From: Sphingobium ummariense RL-3
GTDB lineage: Bacteria > Pseudomonadota > Alphaproteobacteria > Sphingomonadales > Sphingomonadaceae
Direction of reading: 5' to 3'
Assembly (NCBI RefSeq): GCF_000447205.1
Contig: NZ_AUWY01000123.1
Coordinates: forward strand, 24,478 to 88,477
DNA: 64,000 bases
The position numbers and the translations under genes were made by a program. Below are positions 1-9,223 of the stretch, piece by piece; position 1 is the stretch's first letter, and the number at the start of each line of letters is the position of its first letter. The notes under the pieces are model-generated. The model did no database searches, had not been told where the DNA came from, and saw only the letters and a list, made by a program, of their open reading frames with translations.

Positions 1-1009
1 TGATGCGCGGCACGTTGACGAAGCCCGCCGAGCAGCCGATCAGCGCCCCGCCGGGAAAGACCAGCTTCGGGACCGATTGCCAGCCGCCTTCATTGATCGC
101 GCGCGCGCCGTAGGAAACGCGACGTCCGCCTTCCAGATATTCGCGGATCGCCGGATGCTGCTTCCAGCGCTGGAACTCCTCGAACGGGTAAAGGTGGGGG
201 TTGCGGTAGCCAAGGCCCACCACGAAGCCCAGCGCCACCTGCCCGTTCGCCTGGTGATAAAGGAAGCCACCGCCATAGGCGTCGGTCAACGGCCAGCCTT
301 GGGTATGGATGACGAGGCCGGGCTGGTGCTTTGCGGGGTCGATGTCCCACAGTTCCTTCATGCCCAGGCCATAGACCTGCGGCTGGCTGTCTGCGTCCAA
401 GTCGAACTGGCGCTTGAGGATCTTGGTAAGGTGCCCGCGCGCGCCTTCCGCGAAGAAGGTGTATCGGGCATGCAGTTCCAGCCCCGGCTGCCAGTCCGGC
501 TTCTTCTCGCCGTCGCGGGCGATGCCCATGTCGCCGGTGGCGACCCCCTTCACGCTGCCATCCTCGTTGTAGAGGATCTCGGCTGCGGCGAAGCCGGGGA
601 AGATCTCGACGCCCAGCCCCTCGGCCTGCTCGGCCAGCCAGCGGCAGAGATTGCCCAGCGATCCGGTAAAGGTGCCCTTGTTGTGCATCCAGCCCGGGGT
701 CATGATGTGCGGCATCGTCATCTTGCCGCTCTTGGTCAGAAACCAGTGGCGGTTGTCCGTGACGGGCACCTGCCCCATCGGGCAGCCGTCTTCCTTCCAG
801 CTCGGCAGCAGCTCGTCGAGCGCCTTGGGATCGACCACCGCGCCGGACAGGATATGAGCGCCGATCTCGGACCCCTTTTCCAGCACGCACACCGTCAGCT
901 CGCGCCCAGCCTCATTCGCCAGCTGCTTCAGCCGGATGGCCGCGGAAAGGCCCGCCGGGCCGCCCCCCACAATGACGATGTCATAAGGCATCGATTCCCG
1001 TTCGCTCAT
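1..1009 (-). CDS. Electron transfer flavoprotein-ubiquinone oxidoreductase (partial, cut by left edge)
   Basis: Membrane-associated flavo-iron-sulfur enzyme that passes electrons from electron transfer flavoprotein (fed by acyl-CoA and amino-acid dehydrogenases) to ubiquinone. The ATG at 1009 opens a frame of 336 codons that runs off the window. The N-terminus carries the FAD-binding GGGPAGLSAA motif (residues 15-24), followed by family-typical stretches LEKGSEIGAHILSGAV and, just before the edge, IGCSAGFVNVPR. The C-terminal ferredoxin-like [4Fe-4S] part lies outside the window and cannot be judged. It is divergent from the glycosylase-like gene at 1151; the 140-base gap between them must hold both promoters. 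Confidence 0.93.
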   Translation of the reverse strand, partial: MSERESMPYDIVIVGGGPAGLSAAIRLKQLANEAGRELTVCVLEKGSEIGAHILSGAVVDPKALDELLPSWKEDGCPMGQVPVTDNRHWFLTKSGKMTMPHIMTPGWMHNKGTFTGSLGNLCRWLAEQAEGLGVEIFPGFAAAEILYNEDGSVKGVATGDMGIARDGEKKPDWQPGLELHARYTFFAEGARGHLTKILKRQFDLDADSQPQVYGLGMKELWDIDPAKHQPGLVIHTQGWPLTDAYGGGFLYHQANGQVALGFVVGLGYRNPHLYPFEEFQRWKQHPAIREYLEGGRRVSYGARAINEGGWQSVPKLVFPGGALIGCSAGFVNVPRI

Positions 1010-1150
1010 AATCCCTCCATAGCGAGCGTCCCCGATGGCCTTCCCTCTCCCATCCGGTCGCCGTGTTACACTAACATTCTGCCACAAGCGGCGATGAAGA
1101 TTCTTGACCACGGCGTCAACCTCTGGCCCTAGAGGAGGATGCGGGGTGCA

Positions 1151-1864
1151 ATGCAGGTTACCGAGGCCGCGGCTGCCGGCGCCTATCTGGCGTGGTGGGC
1201 TCAGGCAGGCGTCGATTGCGCGACGGGAGAGGCGCCGGTCAACTGGCTGCGCCCTTCACCCATGCCGCGCGCGGGGCAGTCGGCACCCTCCATCGCCCCT
1301 ATTGCTGAAAAGCCCCGAACGCTGGAAGCGTTCCAGCAATGGCTCGCAACTGATCCCGCCCAGCCGGAACGTGGCTGGCACGGTCAGCCGATCCTCCCCA
1401 CGGGTCCTGCCATGGCAAGACTGATGGTGGTCACCGACATGCCGGATCCCGCTGACGTAGCAGCGGCAAGCCTGCTTGCCGAACGCGCCGGACTGCTGCT
1501 GGACGCCATGCTGGCCGCCATCGGACTGGCACGCGGCGACATCTATCTCACTTCCCTTTTCCTGTCGCGTGCACCGGGCGGCATGGTAGAAGCGGCCGAC
1601 CTGGGCGTCGCCGCGGAACGCATGCGCTCCCATGTCGCCCTGGCGGCCCCCCGACGCCTGTTGATACTGGGCGACCGGACCACCCGTGCCTTGATGCCGT
1701 CGAACGACAGCCGGCCCGCCGATGCTTTACGCCCCTTTAACCATGATGGCGGCACTGTGCCCGCTCTCGCCACATTCCATCCGCGCCTCCTGCTGGGCCA
1801 GCCGGCAGCGAAGGCGGAATGCTGGCGCGTCCTGCAAAGCCTGATCGAGGAAGACCATCCGTGA
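1151..1864 (+). CDS. Uracil-DNA glycosylase superfamily-like protein, degenerate active site
   Basis: A 237-residue protein with the overall pattern of family 4/5 uracil-DNA glycosylases: a central YLTSLFLSRAPGG segment at the place of the usual YITNVVKCRPPGNR, LLILGDRTTRALM in the core and a C-terminal ATFHPRLLL...K..CW resembling the HPSxLLR...K...W motif. The N-terminal GEAPG active-site loop appears replaced by VTDMPDPAD, so base excision activity is doubtful. I prefer the ATG at 1151 over the one at 1139, because GAGGAGG (1132-1138) directly abuts 1139. Its stop overlaps the GTG of the lytic transglycosylase (GTGA), so the two are probably translationally coupled. Family assignment is by motif pattern only. 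Confidence 0.7.
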   Translation: MQVTEAAAAGAYLAWWAQAGVDCATGEAPVNWLRPSPMPRAGQSAPSIAPIAEKPRTLEAFQQWLATDPAQPERGWHGQPILPTGPAMARLMVVTDMPDPADVAAASLLAERAGLLLDAMLAAIGLARGDIYLTSLFLSRAPGGMVEAADLGVAAERMRSHVALAAPRRLLILGDRTTRALMPSNDSRPADALRPFNHDGGTVPALATFHPRLLLGQPAAKAECWRVLQSLIEEDHP

Positions 1865-3651
1865 TACGCGCCGCGACCCGCTTCTCCCGTCCGGCCCTGC
1901 TCGGCCTGGCAATGGCGGCCGCCCTGCCGGCCCATGCGGAAAATACGGAGGCGCTGCCATCTCTCCCCGCCGTTTCGGCGCCCACGTCCCCGTTGCAGAT
2001 CAGTGATGCCGACAAAGGCCGCTACGGTGCCATCTTTGCCGCGCTGAAAGCGGAGAAATGGGCGGATGCCAAGGCAATGATCCTGGCGCTGGACGAGAAG
2101 GACGCGGTTCGCTCGCTCGCCCTTTCGGAGCTGTACCTTGCGAAGAACTCGCCGCGCGTAGAGCTGTTCGACCTGCTCGACCTCGTTAACAAGGCAGCCT
2201 GGTTGCCCAAGGCAGACCAGCTTTCCCGCTTGGCACAGAAGCGCGGCGCGACCATCCTGCCCCCCCTGCCGCAGGTGCAGAAACTGGTCTGGCTGGGGGC
2301 GGCGCCCCGCCGCCAATATGTCGCGGCGACGAAGACCGACATACTGGCCCAGGCGCTTGCCGGCCGCATCCAAACTTTCGTCAAGAATGACGATCCGGCC
2401 GGTGCCGAAGCATTGCTCGCCACCGGGGAGACGGGACTGACGCCCGAGGGGCTGACCGAGGTTCGTCAGCGGGTAGCCTGGGCCTATTATATCGAGAATG
2501 ACGATGCGAACGCGCGTCGTTTGGCGGCGCGAGCGCTCGAGACGCGAACCGGCGGCGACTGGACGGTGCAGGCGCACTGGACCACGGGCCTTGCCGCCTG
2601 GCGCCAGAATGACTGCCGCACCGCTGCGCCGGCCTTCGCCAACGTCGCCGCGCTCGCATCGGACGCCGATATGCGCTCGGCCGGCGCCTATTGGGCCTCG
2701 CGCGCCTACATGGTCTGCGGCGAGCCGGAGAAGGTCGAGAACCTGCTGAAGGTCGCCGCCCGGTCGGAGGAGACCTTCTACGGTTTACTTGCCCGCGAAT
2801 CGCTCGGCATGCCGCTCGGCGGCGCTCCCGTGGGGCCGCGATTCGGCGCGATCGAATGGCAGCAGCTGAAGGACAGCCCCAATGCCCGCGCCGCCATTGC
2901 CATGGCCGCGATCGGCGAGACGGGTCGCGCCGACGAACTGCTCCGCTACCAGGCGAAGATCGGCAGCGCGCAGCAATATGACGCGCTGCTGCGCCTGACG
3001 AGCGCGCTCAACATGCCGCAGACCCAGCTCTGGCTCGCCCATAACGGCCCTGCCGGCAAACAGCCCGACAGCTTCGCCCGCTTTCCCGCGCCCGATTGGC
3101 GACCCGACGGCGGCTGGCGCGTCGACCCGGCGCTGGTGTTCGCCCACACCCTGCAGGAATCCGGCTTTCGCGCCGACGCCGTCAGTTCAGCCGGCGCGCG
3201 TGGCCTGATGCAGGTCCGGCCCGGCACCGCCAGCGATGTCGGCATGACCGCCGCCTCGCAGCTGTTCGTCCCTTCGACCAACATGGAGTACGGCCAGCGT
3301 TATCTGGAAAGCCTGCGCGACATGGGCGCCACAGGCGGGCTGCTGCCCAAGGTGATGGCGGCCTATAATGCCGGGCCGCTGCCGGTCGAGCGCTGGAACA
3401 GCGAAGTGAAGGACAAGGGCGATCCACTGCTCTTCATCGAATCGCTGCCCTATTATGAGACCCGCGCCTATGTGAACATCGTCATGCGCAATTACTGGAT
3501 GTATCAGATCCAGGCCAAGGGCGCGGCCGATTGCCTGACCGGCATGGCACAGGGCCTGTGGCCCACCTTCCCCGGCGCCAAGGGGGTGAAGCTCGTCCGC
3601 CTCAGCAGGGCGGACGGCAGCAGCGTCGTGGCGGCGGGCGGCTCCGACTGA
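1861..3651 (+). CDS. Soluble-type lytic murein transglycosylase (SLT domain)
   Basis: Periplasmic enzyme that cleaves the MurNAc-GlcNAc bond of peptidoglycan with formation of anhydro-muropeptides. 596 residues. A GTG start at 1861 gives a basic stretch plus hydrophobic signal peptide ending near PAHAEN. The middle is a long alpha-helical superhelical region as in Slt70-like proteins. The C-terminal SLT domain has the catalytic glutamate in LQESGF (E433), then [12 protein letters not shown] and MAAYNAGP, all hallmarks of the family. It overlaps the upstream gene by four bases and the downstream moaB-like gene by one base, so three genes form one operon. Confidence 0.92.
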   Translation: MIRAATRFSRPALLGLAMAAALPAHAENTEALPSLPAVSAPTSPLQISDADKGRYGAIFAALKAEKWADAKAMILALDEKDAVRSLALSELYLAKNSPRVELFDLLDLVNKAAWLPKADQLSRLAQKRGATILPPLPQVQKLVWLGAAPRRQYVAATKTDILAQALAGRIQTFVKNDDPAGAEALLATGETGLTPEGLTEVRQRVAWAYYIENDDANARRLAARALETRTGGDWTVQAHWTTGLAAWRQNDCRTAAPAFANVAALASDADMRSAGAYWASRAYMVCGEPEKVENLLKVAARSEETFYGLLARESLGMPLGGAPVGPRFGAIEWQQLKDSPNARAAIAMAAIGETGRADELLRYQAKIGSAQQYDALLRLTSALNMPQTQLWLAHNGPAGKQPDSFARFPAPDWRPDGGWRVDPALVFAHTLQESGFRADAVSSAGARGLMQVRPGTASDVGMTAASQLFVPSTNMEYGQRYLESLRDMGATGGLLPKVMAAYNAGPLPVERWNSEVKDKGDPLLFIESLPYYETRAYVNIVMRNYWMYQIQAKGAADCLTGMAQGLWPTFPGAKGVKLVRLSRADGSSVVAAGGSD

Positions 3652-4178
3652 TGCCGATCGACGAAAGCCGGGCGTTCGTCCCGGTGCGCATCGCGGTCCT
3701 TACCGTTTCTGACAGCCGCACGGCGGCAGACGACCGATCGGGCGACGCGCTCGTGGATCGGCTGACCGCCGCCGGCCATGTCCTGGCCGACCGCCGCATC
3801 GAGCGGGACGACAAATCCGTGATCGTGGCCCGCCTGCACGCCTGGATCGACGATCCGGAAGTGGATGTCATCCTGACCACCGGCGGCACCGGCGTTACCG
3901 GCCGCGACGTGACGCCCGAAGCGCTCGCCCAGGTCCAGGACAAGGAAATTCCCGGTTTCGGCGAGCTCTTCCGCTGGCTCAGCTACCAGACGATCGGCAC
4001 TTCCACCATCCAGTCCCGCGCCACCGCCTGCGTCGCGCGCGGCACCTATATCTTCGCGTTGCCCGGCTCGACTGGCGCGGTGAAGGACGCCTGGGACGGC
4101 ATACTCTCGACCCAGCTGGACAGCCGCTTCCGCCCCTGCAATTTCGTGGAGCTGATGCCGCGCCTGCTGGAACGATAA
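3651..4178 (+). CDS. moaB: Molybdenum cofactor biosynthesis protein B (MoaB/MogA family)
   Basis: Molybdopterin-binding fold protein of the MoaB/MogA family, acting in activation of molybdopterin for molybdenum insertion. 175 residues. Motifs seen: VLTVSDSRT near the N-terminus, [18 protein letters not shown] in the middle and [19 protein letters not shown] near the C-terminus, all typical. The ATG at 3651 overlaps the stop of the transglycosylase by one base (TGATG). A molybdate transporter operon lies about 9 kb downstream, which fits molybdoenzyme use. MoaB and MogA cannot be cleanly separated by eye. Confidence 0.9.
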   Translation: MPIDESRAFVPVRIAVLTVSDSRTAADDRSGDALVDRLTAAGHVLADRRIERDDKSVIVARLHAWIDDPEVDVILTTGGTGVTGRDVTPEALAQVQDKEIPGFGELFRWLSYQTIGTSTIQSRATACVARGTYIFALPGSTGAVKDAWDGILSTQLDSRFRPCNFVELMPRLLER

Positions 4179-4302
4179 AGCCGGCGGCGGGATGCCGGTC
4201 AGTTCGATGCCATCCTATGATTGGCGGCACCGACACGGCCCAAGGGACCATCCGGCTCACTGCTTTCCCAATACACGCTCCAAGTATGAGCCCGCGACGG
4301 AT

Positions 4303-4740
4303 ATGACCGACACGCCCTTTCCCGCCGACCAGCGCCTTTCGCATGACGAGCTTGCCGCCTTCCTGAACCAGGCCTTCCCGGCCGGCGCCCGCCGCCTACT
4401 CGGCGATCTGGTTACGGTCAAACCCGGCCACGTCCGCATGGCCCTCGATCCGGATGCCGACATGCTGAGACCGGGAGGTATCGTGTCTGGGCCGGCGCAG
4501 ATGGGCCTCGTGGACGTGGCAGCCTATGCCGTCATCCTGGCCCATATCGGCCCAGTCGCAATGGCAGTGACCAGCACTCTGTCGATCAGCTTCCTGCGCG
4601 CAGCTCAAGCACGCTTGATCCACGCCGATGCCTGCCTGCTCAAGCTGGGCCGAAGGCTGGCCACCGTGGACGTGCGCCTGTGGCAGGACAGCGAGGATCG
4701 GCTGATCGCCCAGTCGACGGTCGGCTATGCGCTGCCCTGA
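4303..4740 (+). CDS. PaaI-family hotdog-fold thioesterase
   Basis: Probable acyl-CoA thioesterase of 145 residues. The sequence has the PaaI-type layout: an ARRLLGDLV/KPGHVRMAL beta segment, RPGGIVSGPAQMGLVDVAAYAVIL as the long hotdog helix, and TLSISFLRAAQARLIHADACLLKLGRRLATVDVRLW strands near the C-terminus (given here as shorthand for the strand pattern). The ATG at 4303 is chosen because the open frame upstream carries no ribosome-binding site and is poor in family character. The substrate is unknown. It is followed convergently by the glyoxalase-fold gene with three bases between stops. Confidence 0.8.
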   Translation: MTDTPFPADQRLSHDELAAFLNQAFPAGARRLLGDLVTVKPGHVRMALDPDADMLRPGGIVSGPAQMGLVDVAAYAVILAHIGPVAMAVTSTLSISFLRAAQARLIHADACLLKLGRRLATVDVRLWQDSEDRLIAQSTVGYALP

Positions 4741-4743
4741 TCC

Positions 4744-5082
4744 TCACGCCTCCTTCACATAGACCCCCAGCTCCAACCCATCGGGATCGGTGAAATGGAA
4801 TCGCCGCCCGCCCGGAAAGGCGAAGATGTCTCGGCTCAGGTGCCCGCCCGCGGCGATCACCGCCGCGCGCGAAGCCTCGATATCCTCGACCTCGATCACC
4901 GGTAGAATACGCAGCGTCCGGTCGTCGACGGTGGCGTTGATGCCCAGCTGGCACGGCTCCTCCTCATGCGCCGCATAGTCCGGTCCGTAATCGGTGAAGC
5001 GCCAGCCGAACGCCGCGGCATAAAAGGCGACCGTGTCCGGCGCCGACGCCACCGGCAGCTCCACATAGTTCAGAACAGCCAT
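4744..5082 (-). CDS. VOC family (glyoxalase-fold) protein
   Basis: A 112-residue single-domain vicinal oxygen chelate protein. It begins MAVLNYVELPVAS followed by AFYAAAFGWRF, the classic start of a glyoxalase/bleomycin-resistance half-barrel, and ends with FHFTDPDGLELGVY, the usual metal-side strand. Substrate cannot be inferred. The start at 5082 has a GGAAGGAGAT-type ribosome-binding site just upstream on the minus strand. It is divergent from the radical SAM gene with about 60 bases between start codons. Confidence 0.85.
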   Translation of the reverse strand: MAVLNYVELPVASAPDTVAFYAAAFGWRFTDYGPDYAAHEEEPCQLGINATVDDRTLRILPVIEVEDIEASRAAVIAAGGHLSRDIFAFPGGRRFHFTDPDGLELGVYVKEA

Positions 5083-5141
5083 ATTCCATCTCCTTCCTTC
5101 GTCCGCTTGCGATTATGTTCCTGATATGTTCTAATTGCAAC

Positions 5142-6209
5142 ATGGTTCACGAGAAGGGTAGAGGCGCGACGTTGAACGGCGAGAGCCGCCGCTTCAACCT
5201 GCCGGAACGGCAGGCGGACGGCGACTGGCTCGATGCCCTTACCGACATTGACGGTGAGCCTGCGCGCCTGCGGACGGAAGTGACGGTCGAGCGGCCGCGC
5301 ACGATCATCAGCCGCAACTCGTCGCCTGACATCGCCTTCTCGCAGTCGATCAACGCTTATCGGGGCTGCGAGCATGGCTGCATCTACTGCTTCGCACGGC
5401 CCACCCACGCCTATCACGATCTCTCACCCGGCCTGGATTTCGAAACGAAGCTTTTCGTCAAGCCCGAAGCCGCCACGCTGCTCCGCACCGAGCTGGGGAA
5501 AAAGAACTACACCGTCTCTCCCATCGCCATGGGGACCAACACCGACCCTTATCAGCCGATCGAGAAGGATTGGAGGATCACCCGGCAAGTCCTTGAAGTC
5601 TTCGCCGAAACCCGTCACCCGACCTATATCACCACCAAGTCGGATCGGATTCTGCAGGATATCGACCTGCTGGCCGACCTTGCCCGCGACCGGCTGGTGG
5701 CGGTGATGATCTCCGTAACCTCGCTCGATCCGAAAATCGCCCGCACGCTGGAACCGCGCGCGCCCCATCCTCTGCGCCGCATAGAGGCGATCCGCAGGCT
5801 CGCCGCCGCCGGCATCCCGGTGTCGGCGAATATGGCGCCGATCGTGCCGGCCATTACCGATCATGAGATAGAGAGCGTCGTCGCCCGGGTGGCGGAAGCG
5901 GGAGCACGCGATATCAGCTATATCCTCGTCCGCCTGCCCCATGAGGTCGCGCCGTTGTTCCGCGCCTGGCTGGAAGAGCATTATCCGGATCGCGCGGCCA
6001 AGGTTATGGGCATCATCCGCGACATACGCGGCGGACGCGACAACGACCCCGATTTCGGCACGCGGATGCGTGGCCAGGGGGTCTGGCCCGCGCTTATCCG
6101 CACCCGTTTCCTGCGCGCGCGCCGGCAGGCCGGCTTGGGCGGTGACCGGCTGACGCTACGCAGGGATCTCTTCCGTCCGCCGGAGAGCACGCAATTGCGG
6201 CTCTTTTGA
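5142..6209 (+). CDS. Radical SAM protein, PA0069/SplB-like family
   Basis: Probable radical S-adenosylmethionine enzyme of 355 residues. The cluster-binding motif is GCEHGCIYCFARPTH (CxxxCxxC), about 70 residues in, followed by SAM-side segments TNTDPYQPIEK and ISVTSLD. The N-terminus contains KGRGATLN, typical of the family starting a few residues after methionine, so I prefer the ATG at 5142; an in-frame ATG at 5115 is an alternative. The family is related to spore photoproduct lyase and its role is not established. It stands alone, divergent from the VOC gene. Confidence 0.87.
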   Translation: MVHEKGRGATLNGESRRFNLPERQADGDWLDALTDIDGEPARLRTEVTVERPRTIISRNSSPDIAFSQSINAYRGCEHGCIYCFARPTHAYHDLSPGLDFETKLFVKPEAATLLRTELGKKNYTVSPIAMGTNTDPYQPIEKDWRITRQVLEVFAETRHPTYITTKSDRILQDIDLLADLARDRLVAVMISVTSLDPKIARTLEPRAPHPLRRIEAIRRLAAAGIPVSANMAPIVPAITDHEIESVVARVAEAGARDISYILVRLPHEVAPLFRAWLEEHYPDRAAKVMGIIRDIRGGRDNDPDFGTRMRGQGVWPALIRTRFLRARRQAGLGGDRLTLRRDLFRPPESTQLRLF

Positions 6210-6274
6210 AGGCAGGCCCCGGCTCGCTCCGCCATTCACCGCTTGTTCAATGCCGTTCGCCTATGCCATGCTTC

Positions 6275-6589
6275 ATGACAATGACCAGCAGGAGCCTGAT
6301 TTTCGGCCTAGGCGCCGCTTTGGCTGCAGCCGCGATGATCCCCGTCGCCGATGCCGGAGGCCGCCGTGACGAGCAAGATGCTGCGCGCCGCGCGATGCTG
6401 GAGGGGCAGGTGATGCCCTTCGCCATGATCAAGCGGCGCGTGGATGCGCAGATGGCCGGCGCCACCTATGTCGGCAGCGAGTTCAATCCTTCGACCAACC
6501 GCTATCGCCTGAAATATGTGAAAGATGGCAAGGTGATGTGGGTTGATGCGGACGGCCGGACAGGCGATATCATTGGTTGGGCGCGCTGA
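6275..6589 (+). CDS. Small secreted PepSY-like protein
   Basis: A 104-residue protein with a signal peptide (hydrophobic run IFGLGAALAAAAMIPVADA) and a mature part ending YRLKYVKDGKVMWVDADGRTGDIIG, which resembles the end of a PepSY-type domain, often a secreted inhibitor or sensor-associated module. The ATG at 6275 places the signal peptide directly at the N-terminus. It lies 34 bases before the response regulator gene and probably belongs to that operon, which would make it a periplasmic partner of the sensor kinase; this is inference from position. Confidence 0.7.
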   Translation: MTMTSRSLIFGLGAALAAAAMIPVADAGGRRDEQDAARRAMLEGQVMPFAMIKRRVDAQMAGATYVGSEFNPSTNRYRLKYVKDGKVMWVDADGRTGDIIGWAR

Positions 6590-6623
6590 GGCGCGCGGGC
6601 AAAGAGAATAGAAAAGAGGCCTT

Positions 6624-7289
6624 ATGCGTCTACTCATCGTCGAGGATGAACCCAGCCTCGGTCAGCAGCTCCGGAACACATTGGAGGGCGCGGGCTACGC
6701 CGTCGACCTCGCGACGGATGGCGAGGATGGGCATTTCCTGGGCTCGACCGAAAGCTATGACGCAGTGGTGCTGGACCTCGGCCTGCCGACGATCGACGGC
6801 CTGACCGTGCTGGACCGCTGGCGCAAGGAAGGCCGGAGCTTTCCCGTGCTCGTGCTGACAGCACGCGACAGCTGGTCCGACAAGGTGGCGGGGCTCGATG
6901 CGGGCGCCGACGACTATCTCGCAAAGCCCTTCCAGAGCGAGGAGCTGATCGCCCGCCTGCGCGCGCTGATTCGCCGTGCCTCCGGCAACGCTTCCAGCGA
7001 GCTGACCGCCGGCGACGTACGGCTCGATACCCGCAGCGGAAAGGTGACCCTGAAGGGCGAGCCGGTGAAGCTTACCGCGCAGGAATACAAACTCCTCTCC
7101 TACCTCCTCCACCACAAGGGGAAGGTGGTGAGCCGCACCGAACTGATCGAGCATATCTATGATCAGGATTTCGATCGCGATTCTAACACCATCGAAGTTT
7201 TCGTGACGCGCATCCGCAAGAAGCTGGGCGCCGACGTCATCACCACCATACGGGGTCTGGGCTACAGCCTGGACGAACCGGGACGCTGA
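6624..7289 (+). CDS. OmpR/PhoP-family response regulator
   Basis: DNA-binding response regulator of 221 residues. Receiver domain: acidic pocket VEDEP, phospho-acceptor D51 in VVLDLGLPTIDG, TAR and the lysine in AKPF. C-terminal winged helix: KLTAQEYKLLSYLL, ELIEHIYDQDFDRDSNTIEVFVTRIRKKL and TIRGLGY. The last pattern (DRDSNTIEV.ITRLRKKL) is that of PhoP-like regulators. An AGAGG ribosome-binding site precedes the ATG. The cognate kinase follows at 7384, after a 94-base spacer that contains a repeat fragment. Confidence 0.93.
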   Translation: MRLLIVEDEPSLGQQLRNTLEGAGYAVDLATDGEDGHFLGSTESYDAVVLDLGLPTIDGLTVLDRWRKEGRSFPVLVLTARDSWSDKVAGLDAGADDYLAKPFQSEELIARLRALIRRASGNASSELTAGDVRLDTRSGKVTLKGEPVKLTAQEYKLLSYLLHHKGKVVSRTELIEHIYDQDFDRDSNTIEVFVTRIRKKLGADVITTIRGLGYSLDEPGR

Positions 7290-7299
7290 TCCGGGCTTT

Positions 7300-7345
7300 C
7301 TCCGTTCGCCCTGAGCCTGTCGGAGGACATGCAGGGGCTTCGGCT
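7300..7345. repeat. Degenerate copy of dispersed sphingomonad intergenic repeat
   Basis: The spacer between regulator and kinase contains CGTTCGCCCTGAGCCTGTCG followed by GAGGACATGCAGGGGCTTCGG. This resembles the dispersed intergenic palindrome of sphingomonads (TTCG..CTGAGC.TGTCGAAG...). From memory of such genomes, not from a search. Only one degenerate copy is seen in this window. Confidence 0.4.
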
Positions 7346-7383
7346 GGTTCTGCCATCACGACCCTGGGGCACTCTGGACAGGC

Positions 7384-8745
7384 ATGACCGATCCCCAATC
7401 CCCTCCCCCCGTCCGTTCCACGGGTTCCATCAGCCGGCGGATGATCGGCATCGCCGCGCTGTGGATCAGCGTGCTGCTGCTGGGCGGCGGCGTGGCGCTG
7501 GACCGTGTGCTGGCCGACGCGGTCACGCGCAATTTCGACGACGGCATGAACTATGTGCTGACCGCGATGATCGCCGCCGCGGAGATCGGGCCTGACGGGG
7601 AAGTGCTGTTCAACCGCGCGCTGGCCGACCAGCGGTTCCTGGAACCCAATAGCGGACTCTATTACCAGGTCAGCGCCCGCGGTCATGAGGACTGGCGCTC
7701 CCGCTCGCTCTGGGATCGCGCGCTCAAGGTTCCGCAGGAGCATGCCGACCGCAACTTCCACGTCTATGACAGCAAGCAGTTTCCCGGGGAGGATCTGCGC
7801 ATTATGGAACGCACCGTGATCCTGCCGGGATCGGACACGCGCTGGATGTTCATGGTCGCGCAAGCGCGCGAAGGGCTGGATGCGCAGATCAAGACGTTGC
7901 GAACGACCCTGTTCCACAGCTTCGCCATGCTCGCGCTCGGGCTGATCGTGCTGGCGACGCTGCAGACCATCTACGGCCTGCGTCCGTTGCGCAAAGTGCG
8001 GCAGGAAATCGTGCGGATGCGCACCGGCGAAAAGAGCCGCGTCACCGAGCCGATGCCGGCAGAGGTGCTGCCGATGGTCGAGGAACTGAACGCGCTGCTT
8101 GCCCATAATGAGCGTCAGGCTGAGGAGGCCCGCACCCATGCGGGCAACCTCGCCCATGCGCTCAAGACGCCGCTCACCGTCATCATGAACGCCGCCACCG
8201 CGCAGGCGGCGGACCTAGGCGAAACCGTGATCCGTGAAGCGACGACGATGCGGCGGCAGGTCGACCATCATCTTGCCCGGGCCCGCGCGGTCGGCAGACG
8301 CGGCGCGGCCCAGAGCCGTGCGGAGGTATGGGCGAGCCTCCAGGCAGTCGAGCGCGCCGTCCAGCGCCTCTATCCCGAGGTACGGATCGACATGGACGGC
8401 GACAAGATCGCCGCCGTGCGGGTCGAGCGACAGGACCTGGACGAAATGCTGGGGAATCTGATCGAAAACGCCGCCAAATATGGCGGCGGCAGCGTCTTCA
8501 CCACCGTCGGCCGAGCGGGCACCATGGTGGAGATCGTGGTGGAGGACGATGGCGCCGGCATTCCCGAAACCGAGCGGGTACGCATTTTTGATCGGGGCGT
8601 GCGGCTCGATTCGGGTAAGCCCGGCACGGGCCTTGGCCTTGCCATTGTTCGCGATGTGGCGGAGATCTACGGCGGCTCAGTAGCGCTGGAAGAGAGCGAG
8701 GATCTGGGCGGGCTGCTGGCACGCCTTCGGCTACCGGCCGCCTGA
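7384..8745 (+). CDS. Sensor histidine kinase (PhoQ-like)
   Basis: Inner-membrane sensor kinase of 453 residues, presumed to phosphorylate the regulator encoded just upstream. First membrane segment about residues 20-38, a periplasmic sensor of about 140 residues, second membrane segment about 178-199, HAMP-like linker, phospho-acceptor histidine in HALKTPLTVIM (H258), N-box NLIENAAKYGGG (from residue 358), DDGAGIPE and GTGLGLAIVRDVAEIYGG. All catalytic boxes look intact. Its stop codon overlaps the ATG of the DUF454 gene (TGATG). The signal sensed is unknown. Confidence 0.92.
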   Translation: MTDPQSPPPVRSTGSISRRMIGIAALWISVLLLGGGVALDRVLADAVTRNFDDGMNYVLTAMIAAAEIGPDGEVLFNRALADQRFLEPNSGLYYQVSARGHEDWRSRSLWDRALKVPQEHADRNFHVYDSKQFPGEDLRIMERTVILPGSDTRWMFMVAQAREGLDAQIKTLRTTLFHSFAMLALGLIVLATLQTIYGLRPLRKVRQEIVRMRTGEKSRVTEPMPAEVLPMVEELNALLAHNERQAEEARTHAGNLAHALKTPLTVIMNAATAQAADLGETVIREATTMRRQVDHHLARARAVGRRGAAQSRAEVWASLQAVERAVQRLYPEVRIDMDGDKIAAVRVERQDLDEMLGNLIENAAKYGGGSVFTTVGRAGTMVEIVVEDDGAGIPETERVRIFDRGVRLDSGKPGTGLGLAIVRDVAEIYGGSVALEESEDLGGLLARLRLPAA

Positions 8746-9098
8746 TGCGCCGGCCGTTTTACTTGGTCACGGGGCTGCTGTCGGTCGCATTGGGAACCAT
8801 CGGCGCTTTCCTTCCTCTGCTGCCGACCGTGCCCTTCATGATCCTTGCGGCTTTCTGTTTCGCACGGTCCAGCCCTGCGCTTGAGCGCCGGTTGCTGGAC
8901 CATCGCCATTTCGGCCCGCATATCCGGCGCTGGCGCGAGAAGGGCGCGATCAGCCGCCGAGGCAAGAAGGCGGCCCTCGCAGCCTTCGCCTTCAGCATCG
9001 TGCTGGCACTGCTTTTTTCCCCTTTCCCATGGTTTCTTGTCCCAGTCGCGGCAGCGCTGATCGGCGGGACATGGATATGGACACGGCCGGAAGCGTGA
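8745..9098 (+). CDS. DUF454 (YbaN-type) inner-membrane protein
   Basis: A 117-residue hydrophobic protein. The N-terminal LLSVALGTIGAFLPLLPTVPFMILAAFCFARSS pattern (shorthand for one continuous segment at residues about 8-42) with a proline-rich turn is the DUF454 signature. A second hydrophobic segment spans about residues 82-110. Function is unknown in this family. It is translationally coupled to the kinase gene and is the last gene of the operon, followed by a hairpin with a T-run. Confidence 0.82.
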   Translation: MRRPFYLVTGLLSVALGTIGAFLPLLPTVPFMILAAFCFARSSPALERRLLDHRHFGPHIRRWREKGAISRRGKKAALAAFAFSIVLALLFSPFPWFLVPVAAALIGGTWIWTRPEA

Positions 9099-9118
9099 AC
9101 GGGGCAAGGATCGGCTGA

Positions 9119-9143
9119 CAGGCTTCGGCCTGACGAATTTTTT
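9119..9143 (+). terminator. Probable intrinsic terminator after the two-component operon
   Basis: Stem CAGGC/GCCTG closed by a TTCG tetraloop (9119-9132), followed by ACGAATTTTTT. It is short but correctly placed about 20 bases after the DUF454 stop. Confidence 0.55.
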
Positions 9144-9223
9144 GCACGCGCGGGCTGACAAGCCCCGCCCCTCCCACTAGCGTCGCGGCAGTTGAAAATC
9201 GGGCAAAAAAATCGGGGTCTGCC

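Noticed and set aside
7290..7383. Small gene between response regulator and kinase
   Set aside because: The spacer contains a dispersed-repeat-like sequence and no supported coding frame.
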